NCBI GenBank assembly: GCA_938002965.1
Contig: CALKZY010000045.1
Span: forward strand, 1 to 47,997
Direction of reading: 5' to 3'
Length of the DNA: 47,997 bases
Origin: an uncultured Acidimicrobiales bacterium
GTDB taxonomy: Bacteria; Actinomycetota; Acidimicrobiia; Acidimicrobiales; SZUA-35
Position 1 is the stretch's first letter; each line of letters begins with the position of its first letter. The notes beneath the pieces were generated by a model that saw only the letters and a program-made list of their open reading frames with translations, was not told the DNA's origin and made no database searches. Positions 8,229-16,201 of this stretch are shown here, piece by piece. Made by a program: the position numbers and the translations under genes.

Positions 8229-9146
8229 GTGACGCCGACGGAGGCCAATTCTGACGCACCACTGGGGCAGGGGCACGACCGGCTGGCTCTGGTCCTTGGC
8301 GCAGGCGGCCCACTTGGCTGGGCCTACCACGTGGGCGTTATCGAAGGTCTACGGTCGGCGCTTGGTATTGACCCGGCCAAGGCCACCAGAGTAATCGGAA
8401 CGTCGGCGGGGGGAGCCATTGCCGCTGGCCTGTTGGCAGGAGCCACCACCGATGAGCTGCTGACCGCTATCGTCACCCGCCCAAGCGACGAAGACATGGC
8501 GGCCATGCGATCGGCAGCGGCAGAGTTCCGCCGACCGTGGCGCCGGGTTCGGCCGGCCGCTCCCGGCTTGGCGGTTCGGGGCCTGGGTCGTCTCGGCTTT
8601 GGCGCTCTGGCCGGACTGATCCCATCCGGAGTCTTCCCTACTACTTCTCTGCGCCGGTTTCCCACCGGCGACAACGGGTGGCCGGAGGCATTGTGGATCC
8701 CGGCGGTGCGCATGTCGGACGGTGCTACCGTCGTGTTCGGACGGGATCGGCTAGACGTGCCGGTGATCGACGCCGTCGAGGCCACCTCGGCCGTACCCGG
8801 CATGTTCCAACCGAAAGAGATCGACGGGCACCGGTTCGCCGACGGTGCTGTTCGTTCGGCCGCCAACGCCGATTTGTTGACCGGCGAGGGACACGATCTC
8901 ATCGTGGTCTCGTCACCGATGACCCGACCAGGTCGGGGCGCAGTTCGCACCCGGGCCCGCTGGCAGTTGTCTGCCGAGATCGACGAGCTACAGGCCGACG
9001 GCGCCACCGTAATCGTGGTTGAGCCCGACCAAGCCGCGCTAGACCTGTCCAAGGGCTATCCCCGAACCAACCACAAAGCCGGTCCGGCGCTAGTCGAGGC
9101 CGCCACCCAACAGACCGAGCAGGCGGTGTTCGACGCCCTGGCTTAG
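8229..9146 (+). CDS. Patatin-like phospholipase family protein
   Basis: A 305-residue lipid acyl hydrolase with the patatin catalytic dyad: oxyanion loop LGAGGPLGWAYHVGVIEG near residue 25, nucleophile motif GTSAGG, and the catalytic Asp in FADGAV near residue 200. GTG at 8229 is the start. The middle of the protein is Arg/Pro-rich, which is unusual but not disabling. Bacterial patatins cleave phospholipids or other acyl esters; there is no signal peptide, so it probably acts inside the cell. It converges with the FAD oxidase gene. Confidence 0.88.
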   Translation: MTPTEANSDAPLGQGHDRLALVLGAGGPLGWAYHVGVIEGLRSALGIDPAKATRVIGTSAGGAIAAGLLAGATTDELLTAIVTRPSDEDMAAMRSAAAEFRRPWRRVRPAAPGLAVRGLGRLGFGALAGLIPSGVFPTTSLRRFPTGDNGWPEALWIPAVRMSDGATVVFGRDRLDVPVIDAVEATSAVPGMFQPKEIDGHRFADGAVRSAANADLLTGEGHDLIVVSSPMTRPGRGAVRTRARWQLSAEIDELQADGATVIVVEPDQAALDLSKGYPRTNHKAGPALVEAATQQTEQAVFDALA

Positions 9147-9189
9147 TCATGAGTCCTACTGACGGGTACTGGCGTCGACCAGCGTTCGC

Positions 9190-10563
9190 CTAGAGCGCCT
9201 TGCCTGGGTTGAAGCGGCCGTCGGGGTCGAGCAGTTGACGGATACTGCGCTGCACCTCTAATTGAACCGGGTCGAGTTCGTCTTCGATGAACTGTCGTTT
9301 CAGGGTGCCGACACCGTGCTCGGCGGCAATGGTCCCACCGAGGCTCAATGACAACGCAATAATGTCCCGGAAGGCCGATTGCACTCGGGCGACCTCGTCC
9401 GGGTCGTTCTCATCGAAGACCAGCAAGGGGTGCATGTTGCCATCTCCGGCGTGACCCAGGGTGGGCAAGGCCACGTCGTAGCGTTCAGCGATGTCAGTGA
9501 TCCCGGCTAACAGTTCGGGCAGATGTTCGCGGCGCACGGCGACATCTTCGGGCAGCATTGCTTTGCCTAGTGTTTCGAAGGCGGGCCACACTTTGCGGCG
9601 CACTTCGATCAGCATGTCGCCTTCGGCCGGATCGTTGACGTGGTACACGAAGCTGGAGCCGTTAGCCCGGCAAATTTTGGCGATCTGCTCAATGGCGTCG
9701 GCCGAACCGTCACCTTCGGTCTGGATCAGAAGCAGGCAGGCGGCGTCGATATCCAACTCCATGGGGTAGACAGCCTCCACTTGCCGTAGACACGCCTGGT
9801 CGATGATTTCCATGACCGAGGGTTCGAGGCCCTGACGAAAGAGCTCAACGATGGCATCACCGGCCGGCTTCAACTCGTCGAAGTAGGCCACCGCAGTGGA
9901 GGGCTCATCGGGGGCGGGGACCAGCTTGAGGGTGATTTCCGTAACGATCCCCAAGATCCCTTCGGAGCCGACGAACAACCCGGTCAGGTCCAAGCCGGTG
10001 GTGGACTTGATGGTCTTACGGCCGGTGTGCATCACGCGCCCGTCAGCCATTACCACCTCGAGATCCATCACGTAATCCCTCGTCACCCCGTACTTGACAC
10101 AACACAGACCGCCAGCGTTGGTGGCGACATTGCCGCCGATGCTGGACATGTCGACCGAGGCTGGGTCGGGCGGGTAGAACAAGTTCTGTTTGGTCACCTC
10201 GACCTTCAGGTCGGCGTTGATGACACCGGGTTGCACGCGGCAGAGCCGATTGGCGGTGTCAATCTCCAGAATCTGATTCATGCGGTGGAGCGACATCATC
10301 ATGCAGCCGTCGACGGCGTTGGCCGCGCCGGTCAGACCGGTGCCTGCGCCCCGAGGGACGATGGGCACGTCGGCAGCATTGGCCGCTTCAACCGCGGCCA
10401 CCACCTGTGCGGTGTCTCGCGGCATTACCAGCACCGAGGCCGAGCCACGACCTTCAAAGATTGCCCGATCTTGGCTGTAGGTGTCGATTACGTCGCGATC
10501 AAGCTGGATGCAGTCGGCCGGAAGCCGAGCCTCCAGCTCGGCCATCAATACTTCCACCGTCAC
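9190..10563 (-). CDS. FAD-binding oxidase, GlcD/D-lactate dehydrogenase type
   Basis: A 457-residue flavoenzyme with an FAD_binding_4 domain ([18 protein letters not shown], then [19 protein letters not shown]) and a C-terminal FAD-oxidase C domain ending with [17 protein letters not shown], the hallmark of glycolate oxidase subunit D and D-lactate dehydrogenases. The frame runs back to 10758, but that extension overlaps the VOC gene. GTG 10563 overlaps the VOC stop as GTGA, giving the usual family length. It oxidises a 2-hydroxy acid such as glycolate or D-lactate. No GlcE/GlcF partner lies next to it, so a stand-alone dehydrogenase is more likely. Confidence 0.88.
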   Translation of the reverse strand: MTVEVLMAELEARLPADCIQLDRDVIDTYSQDRAIFEGRGSASVLVMPRDTAQVVAAVEAANAADVPIVPRGAGTGLTGAANAVDGCMMMSLHRMNQILEIDTANRLCRVQPGVINADLKVEVTKQNLFYPPDPASVDMSSIGGNVATNAGGLCCVKYGVTRDYVMDLEVVMADGRVMHTGRKTIKSTTGLDLTGLFVGSEGILGIVTEITLKLVPAPDEPSTAVAYFDELKPAGDAIVELFRQGLEPSVMEIIDQACLRQVEAVYPMELDIDAACLLLIQTEGDGSADAIEQIAKICRANGSSFVYHVNDPAEGDMLIEVRRKVWPAFETLGKAMLPEDVAVRREHLPELLAGITDIAERYDVALPTLGHAGDGNMHPLLVFDENDPDEVARVQSAFRDIIALSLSLGGTIAAEHGVGTLKRQFIEDELDPVQLEVQRSIRQLLDPDGRFNPGKAL

Positions 10564-11012
10564 TGGCTGATCATCTCTGGTGGGGCTTGCACCAGTTCGA
10601 TGAGCACACCTTGGCCGCTGATCGGAAAGTCGTCGTTGCCTTTCGGGTGGACGAAGATGATCTCGTGGCCCCCCGCTCCCTTTCGGATACCGCCCGGAGT
10701 GAACCGCATACCTTGGCCGGTTAGCCACTCGACGGCGCTGACCAGGTCGTCGACCCACAGGCCGACGTGGTTTAGGGCCGGTTCGTGAACTCTCGGCCGC
10801 CCATCAGGGTCGAGCGGTTCCATGAGGTCGATCTCAACCGGTACGGCTTCGGGTCCGGTCGTGAGGATGTCCTCTCTGACGTTCTCCGATTCGCTGGTGT
10901 ACTCACCGATCTTCTCTATACCGAGCATGTCGATCCACAGATGACGCAAGGCGTCCAGATCACTCGACCCGATGGCTATCTGCTGAACACCCAGTATTCG
11001 AAACGGTCTCAT
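10560..11012 (-). CDS. VOC (glyoxalase/methylmalonyl-CoA epimerase-like) protein
   Basis: A 150-residue protein with paired beta-alpha-beta-beta-beta VOC modules. Metal-ligand positions look present: [10 protein letters not shown] at the start, [11 protein letters not shown] in the middle and [10 protein letters not shown] at the end, which matches methylmalonyl-CoA epimerase and glyoxalase I. Family members epimerise methylmalonyl-CoA or isomerise a hemithioacetal. The next gene, a D-2-hydroxyacid oxidase, starts inside its stop codon, so the two are translationally coupled. That pairing favours a 2-hydroxyacid or methylglyoxal-type route over propionate metabolism, but this is inference. 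Confidence 0.8.
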   Translation of the reverse strand: MRPFRILGVQQIAIGSSDLDALRHLWIDMLGIEKIGEYTSESENVREDILTTGPEAVPVEIDLMEPLDPDGRPRVHEPALNHVGLWVDDLVSAVEWLTGQGMRFTPGGIRKGAGGHEIIFVHPKGNDDFPISGQGVLIELVQAPPEMISQ

Positions 11013-11171
11013 GTCGGCAGCGTAACGCGAGCATTACAAAGGGTACGAGTCCGGTCGACGGCCGCAGGCCTGACGTGACCAGGTAGGCCGCAAGCACTAC
11101 CATGACCGAAAGATTCAATCTTGTACAACGATGTTGGACCGTAGGGAAATCGCTGGGCGGCGATGACCAAA

Positions 11172-11206
11172 GGCCACAACGATGGGCAGGGAATCGTCTT
11201 GTAGCC
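11172..11206 (+). promoter_or_regulatory. Stem-loop in a long leader upstream of a secreted-protein gene
   Basis: The 263-base gap 11013-11275 has no gene. Within it, GGC/GCC, ACAA/TTGT and CGAT/ATCG can pair in register around a purine-rich loop, with one mismatch and small bulges. Smaller inverted repeats lie at 11110-11122 and 11149-11164. Together they suggest a structured 5' leader for the gene at 11276. I do not recognise a known riboswitch class. Confidence 0.35.
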
Positions 11207-11275
11207 AAGCCCACTGAGGTGGCGCTAGGCGACTTGCAAGACACTTCAACCACAATCTCTGGGAGACACACAATA

Positions 11276-11761
11276 ATGGGTAAACGGCGGATTCTTATCG
11301 TCGGCGCAGTAGCCGCGCTGGCTGCAACGCTCGGGCTTTTCTCAAGCCCCGTCAACGCGCAAGATGCCGATGTGGTCGACGTACCACTTGGCAGCGCATT
11401 TGTTCAAGGTGCTGAAGGCGAAACCGTTGAGCTCGGCTCCGCCGCTGTCGACGCCAGCCTCGCCGGCCGAGCCTGCAACGTCGTAGCCACCGTGGTCAAC
11501 CAGGGTTCAGTTCACCCCGGCAACAAGCTGGTTGTGACCAGCGGTGACTCCAGCGTCGAAATCTCCGGTATCGAGGACACGGCTGACGCCACCACCAGCA
11601 ACGGTGGAGCTCTCACACTAGGTGATTCGATCTCAGCTTCGATCGTCCTGGGCGCCGACGGCATGTCCAGCCTCGCCAGCAGCATGAAGGTGACCTGCGA
11701 GCCAGTCCCTGAGGCCGAGCCCACCACCCCGGCTCCGGCTACGCCGACCTACACCGGCTGA
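11276..11761 (+). CDS. Secreted hypothetical protein, 161 residues
   Basis: A clear signal peptide opens the protein (MGKRRILIVGAVAALAA, cleavage probably after VNA near residue 29). The mature part is a small beta-rich domain with two Cys (near residues 67 and 137) that could form one disulphide, ending in a Pro/Thr/Glu-rich tail. The frame extends back to 11102, but ATG 11276 is chosen because it begins the signal peptide and has a GGGAG site upstream. No family recognised. The L,D-transpeptidase gene follows after 22 bases, so a cell-envelope role in the same transcript is plausible. Confidence 0.75.
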   Translation: MGKRRILIVGAVAALAATLGLFSSPVNAQDADVVDVPLGSAFVQGAEGETVELGSAAVDASLAGRACNVVATVVNQGSVHPGNKLVVTSGDSSVEISGIEDTADATTSNGGALTLGDSISASIVLGADGMSSLASSMKVTCEPVPEAEPTTPAPATPTYTG

Positions 11762-11783
11762 TAGACCAACCGGTCAAACGTCA

Positions 11784-12605
11784 ATGTTGAAGCGCTACGC
11801 CGCCGGCCTGATCTGCCTGGTCCTTATGGGAACAGCATGTTCAGCCGGCGGCGACGCAGTTTTGGAGTCGGCTCAGCTTGAGACGTCAGCCGACAACGAG
11901 AGCACGGCTGGCGCTGCCTCGAACATCGAAGAGGCGGCACAGCCCCAAGCCGATGTTGATCCATTGCCGGTTGATGGGACACCGGCACCGGCTTTTACGG
12001 TGGTGGCTGAAGCCAACACCCCCGAGGTCGTCGCCAGAGTGGCGGCAGCCGACGACGCCGACGAGGTCGGGCGCTTCGTCCACCCAACACCTCTTGGCAC
12101 CCCGATGGTGTTCAGAGTGGTCGACGGAGGCGCCGACGGCTCATCGGAGTGGATCGAGGTCTTCCTTCCGGTCCAACCCAACGGAACCATCGGCTTTATC
12201 AAGCGAGCCGATGTAGCGCTGACCAACAATCCGTACCGGATCGAGATCGATCGCAATGCGTTCAATCTGCGAGTCTTCAAACGCGACGCTCTGTGGCTGG
12301 AAACCAATGTGGCCATTGGTACCGGCGACACACCCACCCCCGTCGGAGACTTTTACCTTTTGGAGCTCCTCGCTCCGCCGAACCCCGACGGCGACTACGG
12401 CCCGTTCGCCTTCGGCCTTTCCGGCTTCAGCGAAGTCCTTGAATCCTTCGGCGGAGCCGACACAGCCATCATCGGCTTGCACGGCACCAACGACCCAACC
12501 TCGCTCGGCACCAACGTGAGCCACGGCTGCATCCGTCTAGCCAACGACGTCATCACTGAGTTGGCCCAAACTCTGCCTCTGGGAACACCGGTCCTCATCG
12601 TCTGA
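11784..12605 (+). CDS. L,D-transpeptidase (YkuD) lipoprotein
   Basis: A 273-residue lipoprotein: signal peptide with lipobox LMGTAC (Cys19), a low-complexity Ala/Glu/Pro linker, an SH3-like stretch at about 70-145, and a C-terminal YkuD domain at about 151-273. The catalytic motif SHGCIRL is intact near residue 245, preceded by the expected HGT at about 230. L,D-transpeptidases form 3-3 cross-links in peptidoglycan or anchor proteins to it, and act outside the membrane. The position right after a small secreted protein suggests shared envelope function. Confidence 0.9.
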   Translation: MLKRYAAGLICLVLMGTACSAGGDAVLESAQLETSADNESTAGAASNIEEAAQPQADVDPLPVDGTPAPAFTVVAEANTPEVVARVAAADDADEVGRFVHPTPLGTPMVFRVVDGGADGSSEWIEVFLPVQPNGTIGFIKRADVALTNNPYRIEIDRNAFNLRVFKRDALWLETNVAIGTGDTPTPVGDFYLLELLAPPNPDGDYGPFAFGLSGFSEVLESFGGADTAIIGLHGTNDPTSLGTNVSHGCIRLANDVITELAQTLPLGTPVLIV

Positions 12606-12694
12606 GGGTCATCGGACACAGCGACGCCCTGGGCTTGGTGGGCGGCGTGCGCTGGCGGGACGGGCCAGCCGCTGTTTGCCGACGGTGAGCGCCG

Positions 12695-13297
12695 CTAGTA
12701 GTCAGCCGGCACCAGGGACATGATGGTGCTGGCCCCGAAGTCGATTCCGCCGCCCGGGAAGAAGTTGGTCATCCAGTTTCGCCGGCTTTGGATGTGCAGC
12801 CCGAGGTAGGTCGGGTCCTCGGGCACCGCATCCCGACTGGTCGGACACCAGGCGACGTCGTAGCTGCTGGCCACACATCCCCAACGACCGGCATCGTCGG
12901 CGTTATCCAACATGGCTTTGGTGTAGTGATTGCACTTCAGGGCCACGCTGCTGCCGGTCTCGCAGCCGGCAGGCATTTCAGAACTGGTGGTGGCATCCCA
13001 CACCACCACGTACTGCAACTGGTCGTACTCGTTTGCTTCGAGCGAGGCGATGAGGGCTTGGACTGAGAGTTGATCGGCTCGGTCGTCGCCGGTCATGGCC
13101 GCACCGGCACGGACACCGAGCCTGCTGGCCTGTTCGATGGTGATCGAGTCGCGCCAGGCGAAGCCCAATTCGATCATTCCCATGCAAAGGAAGGCCAGCA
13201 GCATGCCAACGATGGCCATCTCGACCATCGCTGCGCCGCGCTCCTCGTTGGAGTCAACTGAGTCCGACGATCGACGGCGCTCAATCCAATCGTTCAT
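12695..13297 (-). CDS. TadE-like pseudopilin
   Basis: A 200-residue protein with the TadE N-terminal pattern: a short charged leader, then ERGAAMVEMAIVGMLLAFLC, giving a prepilin-type cleavage site and a hydrophobic helix. The exported part has four Cys that may form disulphides. It is the last of four genes in a minus-strand operon and its ATG overlaps the previous stop (ATGA at 13294-13297). TadE-type minor pilins are processed by a prepilin peptidase; the only such enzyme seen is encoded at 22.7 kb. Confidence 0.82.
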   Translation of the reverse strand: MNDWIERRRSSDSVDSNEERGAAMVEMAIVGMLLAFLCMGMIELGFAWRDSITIEQASRLGVRAGAAMTGDDRADQLSVQALIASLEANEYDQLQYVVVWDATTSSEMPAGCETGSSVALKCNHYTKAMLDNADDAGRWGCVASSYDVAWCPTSRDAVPEDPTYLGLHIQSRRNWMTNFFPGGGIDFGASTIMSLVPADY

Positions 13298-13950
13298 CGC
13301 AGATCCAATCTGGGTCGGCCTGGCTCAATGCGGACAACCGTTGTCTCCCGCAGTGTTCGTTCCGTTCCGAAGAACCCGGTCAGATATTGATGCCGGGTTT
13401 CGACATAGACGCCGACGTAGCCCGGTCCGGGGGGTTCAGCTGATGTATCGCGGTCGAGCGGGCAGAAGTGTTGGTCGACTGACGCCACGCCGCACCCCCA
13501 GTGCGGAGTCCGGTGGCCGTCCTCATCGAGGTAGTCCAATGCCACTGACGCTGGCGTGTAGTAGTTGCAGACATCGGTGACCGAGCCGGTCAGACAAGCG
13601 GCGGGGACAGGGTCATCAGCATCGGCGGCATCGTACACCACCATCTTGATCATGTTGTCCACGTTCTGCGGAGCGAGGCCGTGGGCCATGCTCTGCACAA
13701 TCAGGTAGTCGGCGGTAGGTCCACCAGAAGCCACGCTGGCGGCCCGGGCCGCCTCCGATGAGGCGGTGGTTGTGGTCAGGTAGCTGCGGAACAGCAGGCC
13801 GAACTCGAAAATGCCGAAGATGAACAAGACGAAGATCGGTGTTACCAGAGCAGCTTCGACGAGCGAAGCACCCCGTTGCGACCGGTCTCGACCTTGACGA
13901 CGTTCGCGACGGTAGTCGAGCAGGCGGCGAGCCAGAACCAGGGTGATCAT
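13294..13950 (-). CDS. TadE-like pseudopilin
   Basis: A 218-residue protein. After an Arg-rich leader comes QRGASLVEAALVTPIFVLF, the TadE-type cleavage site and helix. The external domain resembles the next gene's product in layout: both have a CxYYT or CxHYT stretch near the middle, WGC, and a final YVGVYVETR or YLGLHIQSR segment, so they look like a tandem gene duplication that has diverged. The open frame goes back to 14172, but ATG 13950 overlaps the previous stop as ATGA and places the leader correctly. Confidence 0.83.
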   Translation of the reverse strand: MITLVLARRLLDYRRERRQGRDRSQRGASLVEAALVTPIFVLFIFGIFEFGLLFRSYLTTTTASSEAARAASVASGGPTADYLIVQSMAHGLAPQNVDNMIKMVVYDAADADDPVPAACLTGSVTDVCNYYTPASVALDYLDEDGHRTPHWGCGVASVDQHFCPLDRDTSAEPPGPGYVGVYVETRHQYLTGFFGTERTLRETTVVRIEPGRPRLDLR

Positions 13951-14591
13951 GGTCCGGCGGGCCTGTCCAGGGTGATCCACTGGTCGCTCAAGCCGGAACA
14001 GACCGCTTCGATGACCTTGCCTTTGTCGGCCATCCAGCAGTACCCGGTTGACGGGCTTCGGATGATCATGGTGTTGGCATCGACCCGCAGCAGGTTCCAC
14101 ATTTCGCTGGCGGCTCCGGTGCAGGTGTCTTGCAATAGTGTGGCTCCGGCCCGTCCGTTGGCCACCACACATCGCCCAGTATTGGACCCGGTCACTCGAT
14201 AGTCGTTGGCCGTAAACAGCTCTAGGGAGTAAAGGTTGTCCAGGTTGCCGGTGCAGGCCCCGAGCTCAAGTGTTCGGCGACTCTGATTGGCGCACTGGTC
14301 GACGAAGGCCAGGGAGATGTCGTAGACCGTCTCACCCTGCGGCACGGTGTTGCCGAGCCAGTCTGCCGGGGCGGGCATGGTCGAGGTAACCAGAGCATCG
14401 GCGTATTGACGTGGCTCGGCGATGTCGGCTCCGTTTGCTTTGATCGCCGTGCTCGACCCGTCGAGCAGTAGCTGAATGCCGGGAACCGTTATCAGCACGA
14501 ACAGAGCGGTCAACAGGCCATACTCGACCACGGTTGCACCCCGCTCCCGCTGGTGGCGTCGACCCTGGTCTGGTGGTCGCAGATACAACAT
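13947..14591 (-). CDS. Flp-like pilin N-terminus joined to a ricin-B-like lectin region
   Basis: A 214-residue protein. Residues 1-50 hold a basic leader and a prepilin segment (RGATVVEYGLLTALFVLI) like class IVb Flp pilins, which are normally only 50-80 residues long. Residues 50-110 are a spacer. The C-terminal part (about 115-214) has repeated Cys and QxW-like elements (GRCVVANG with SEMWNL; GYCWMADK with SDQWITL) as in ricin-B beta-trefoil lectins, though fewer repeats than a full trefoil. ATG 14591 shares one base with the preceding TAA. A glycan-binding minor pilin is the inferred role. Confidence 0.65.
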   Translation of the reverse strand: MLYLRPPDQGRRHQRERGATVVEYGLLTALFVLITVPGIQLLLDGSSTAIKANGADIAEPRQYADALVTSTMPAPADWLGNTVPQGETVYDISLAFVDQCANQSRRTLELGACTGNLDNLYSLELFTANDYRVTGSNTGRCVVANGRAGATLLQDTCTGAASEMWNLLRVDANTMIIRSPSTGYCWMADKGKVIEAVCSGLSDQWITLDRPAGP

Positions 14592-16162
14592 TAGTCGACC
14601 AGCCTTAGTTGTTGTCCGCCGTGTTCGACGGAGAAGGTCACTTCGTCTCTCACCCACCGGTTCGACGGTGGCGTTATACGCATCTTGAACCAGAAGTGGG
14701 GATAGCGGCCAAAGTTGGTCTGTCCGTCAAGAGGGATCGTGAAGGTCACCATTCGACCGTTGAATCGCCAACCCTTCTTCCATTCCGGCAGTTTCGGCGG
14801 GTACTGCCGGTTTTTGGGATCGAGTTGGAGGCATGGACGCCCGCTGCAGTTCTCGGCAGAATTGTTGGTTCCGTAGGCGGGGTCATCGGTGGTCCAAGTG
14901 AAGTCCATGCTTTGGCCTAGCGGATCGACGATTTGCAGGTTGTCCATGCCCTCACCCGGGTCCCAAACATTAATAACCAAATCAAGACCTTCGTAGCGTG
15001 GATGAACTTCGGTTAGGAAGAGTTCTTCGGCCTTGCCCATGCCGTTGCCTTCGGTGGAGATCGACATCCACTCGTCGCCACTAATGGTTGGACAGGCGCC
15101 CGGTGCCACCGAGGTGCACGACGTGCCGCCAGCCGGCTTGACCCAGAAGGCGAAGTGGTTGAGAGCCCGACGTTTGCGGCCGTCTACCACGGTCTGCACA
15201 AGGTGGTATTCCGTCTCGCCGCTGACGTTGCCAGGGAACGTGATCGGCGTTTGGGTCCAACCCTGCGTGGTGTCAGTCCAGTTTCGGGGCTGATTGGGCA
15301 GCGTGTCGCGTGGGCAGTCGTCGGAACGCCAGAAGGATTCAGTCAGGGGCGTGTCGTCGGTGCGACGGGTGAGCGTGCCGTTGGTGTCCCACTGGCGCAG
15401 ATAGAGCGACACGTTAAATCGCTCTGAGGTGAAGTTGGGGTCCTGTGGCTTCTCCCCGTACTTGTTGCAAGCGCCGGGATCAAAGATGTACAAGGTGGAC
15501 GGATCGGTGGCCCCCGACGGAATCTGAACCAGGTAGAACGAGCCGCCGGTTCGGCCATTCGTGGCCCCCTTCCATTGGGGCTGTGCCACCTGCGAGTCGT
15601 CGCACCACGGTCGGGCGGTGGCTTGCGCAGCTCGCCAGTCACCTTCATCGGCTTCGGTACAGTCGTTACCTTCGTAGAGCCAATAGTTGGACACCGGCGA
15701 GTCGTCTATGGAGTACGGCCCGAAACCCAACACGTTGGTCGGTACACCTGGAATCAGTGGCGGAACGGCGAATGCATCAGCAAAACGCCGGATGCTCAGC
15801 GTGTCTTCCATCACGATTCGGGACAAGAAGAATCGAGCTTCGTGGACCACCTCGACTCTGATGATGTCGTCTTGGGGGTAGGTAACCAGCACTTCGACTC
15901 CGCCGACACCGTCGACAAAGCCGTTGGCCGCGGCCAAGTCCAGGGCGGTGGCATTTGCCAGTGTTTTGTCCGGCAGGTGGGCGGCGGCGGCCAGCGCAGC
16001 AGCGTCTGCAGCATTCTGGGCTTTCGTGGCCTGAGAGAGCCATCCGCCAATGTCAACCGAGAAAGCGGCGAATACGAGCAGCGGTATGAGCAAAAGCGCG
16101 GTCATCGGAGTGATGTACCCGCGCTCCGCCGAGCCCGAGCGTCGATAAACGCCTGCCGTCAT
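14591..16162 (-). CDS. TadG-like pilus-assembly protein
   Basis: A 523-residue protein, first gene of the four-gene pseudopilin operon. The N-terminus has ERGYITPMTALLLIPLLVFA and SVDIGGWLSQATKAQNAADA, the typical TadG/TadE-like membrane anchor and helix with the conserved ADAAALAAA region. The long external part is beta-rich and Trp/Asn/Gly-rich with several Cys, and no von Willebrand MIDAS motif is visible. A GAGAGG element lies very close to the ATG. It probably anchors or caps surface pili made with the Tad machinery encoded at 22.7-33.4 kb. Confidence 0.75.
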   Translation of the reverse strand: MTAGVYRRSGSAERGYITPMTALLLIPLLVFAAFSVDIGGWLSQATKAQNAADAAALAAAAHLPDKTLANATALDLAAANGFVDGVGGVEVLVTYPQDDIIRVEVVHEARFFLSRIVMEDTLSIRRFADAFAVPPLIPGVPTNVLGFGPYSIDDSPVSNYWLYEGNDCTEADEGDWRAAQATARPWCDDSQVAQPQWKGATNGRTGGSFYLVQIPSGATDPSTLYIFDPGACNKYGEKPQDPNFTSERFNVSLYLRQWDTNGTLTRRTDDTPLTESFWRSDDCPRDTLPNQPRNWTDTTQGWTQTPITFPGNVSGETEYHLVQTVVDGRKRRALNHFAFWVKPAGGTSCTSVAPGACPTISGDEWMSISTEGNGMGKAEELFLTEVHPRYEGLDLVINVWDPGEGMDNLQIVDPLGQSMDFTWTTDDPAYGTNNSAENCSGRPCLQLDPKNRQYPPKLPEWKKGWRFNGRMVTFTIPLDGQTNFGRYPHFWFKMRITPPSNRWVRDEVTFSVEHGGQQLRLVD

Positions 16163-16201
16163 ACCTCTCTTGTCGGGATGCGACGGTGGGAAGTTGAGAA
16201 C

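Noticed and set aside
10564..10758. N-terminal extension of the FAD oxidase
   Set aside because: Arg/Pro-rich, non-family sequence overlapping the VOC gene. GTG 10563 overlapping the VOC stop gives the normal length.
12606..12694. Terminator between the L,D-transpeptidase gene and the pseudopilin operon
   Set aside because: GC-rich partial inverted repeats are present but arms are interrupted and no T run follows on either strand.
13951..14172. Longer N-terminus for the TadE-like gene
   Set aside because: It reads through the upstream pilin-lectin gene in another frame; the ATGA overlap at 13950 fits the coupled operon.
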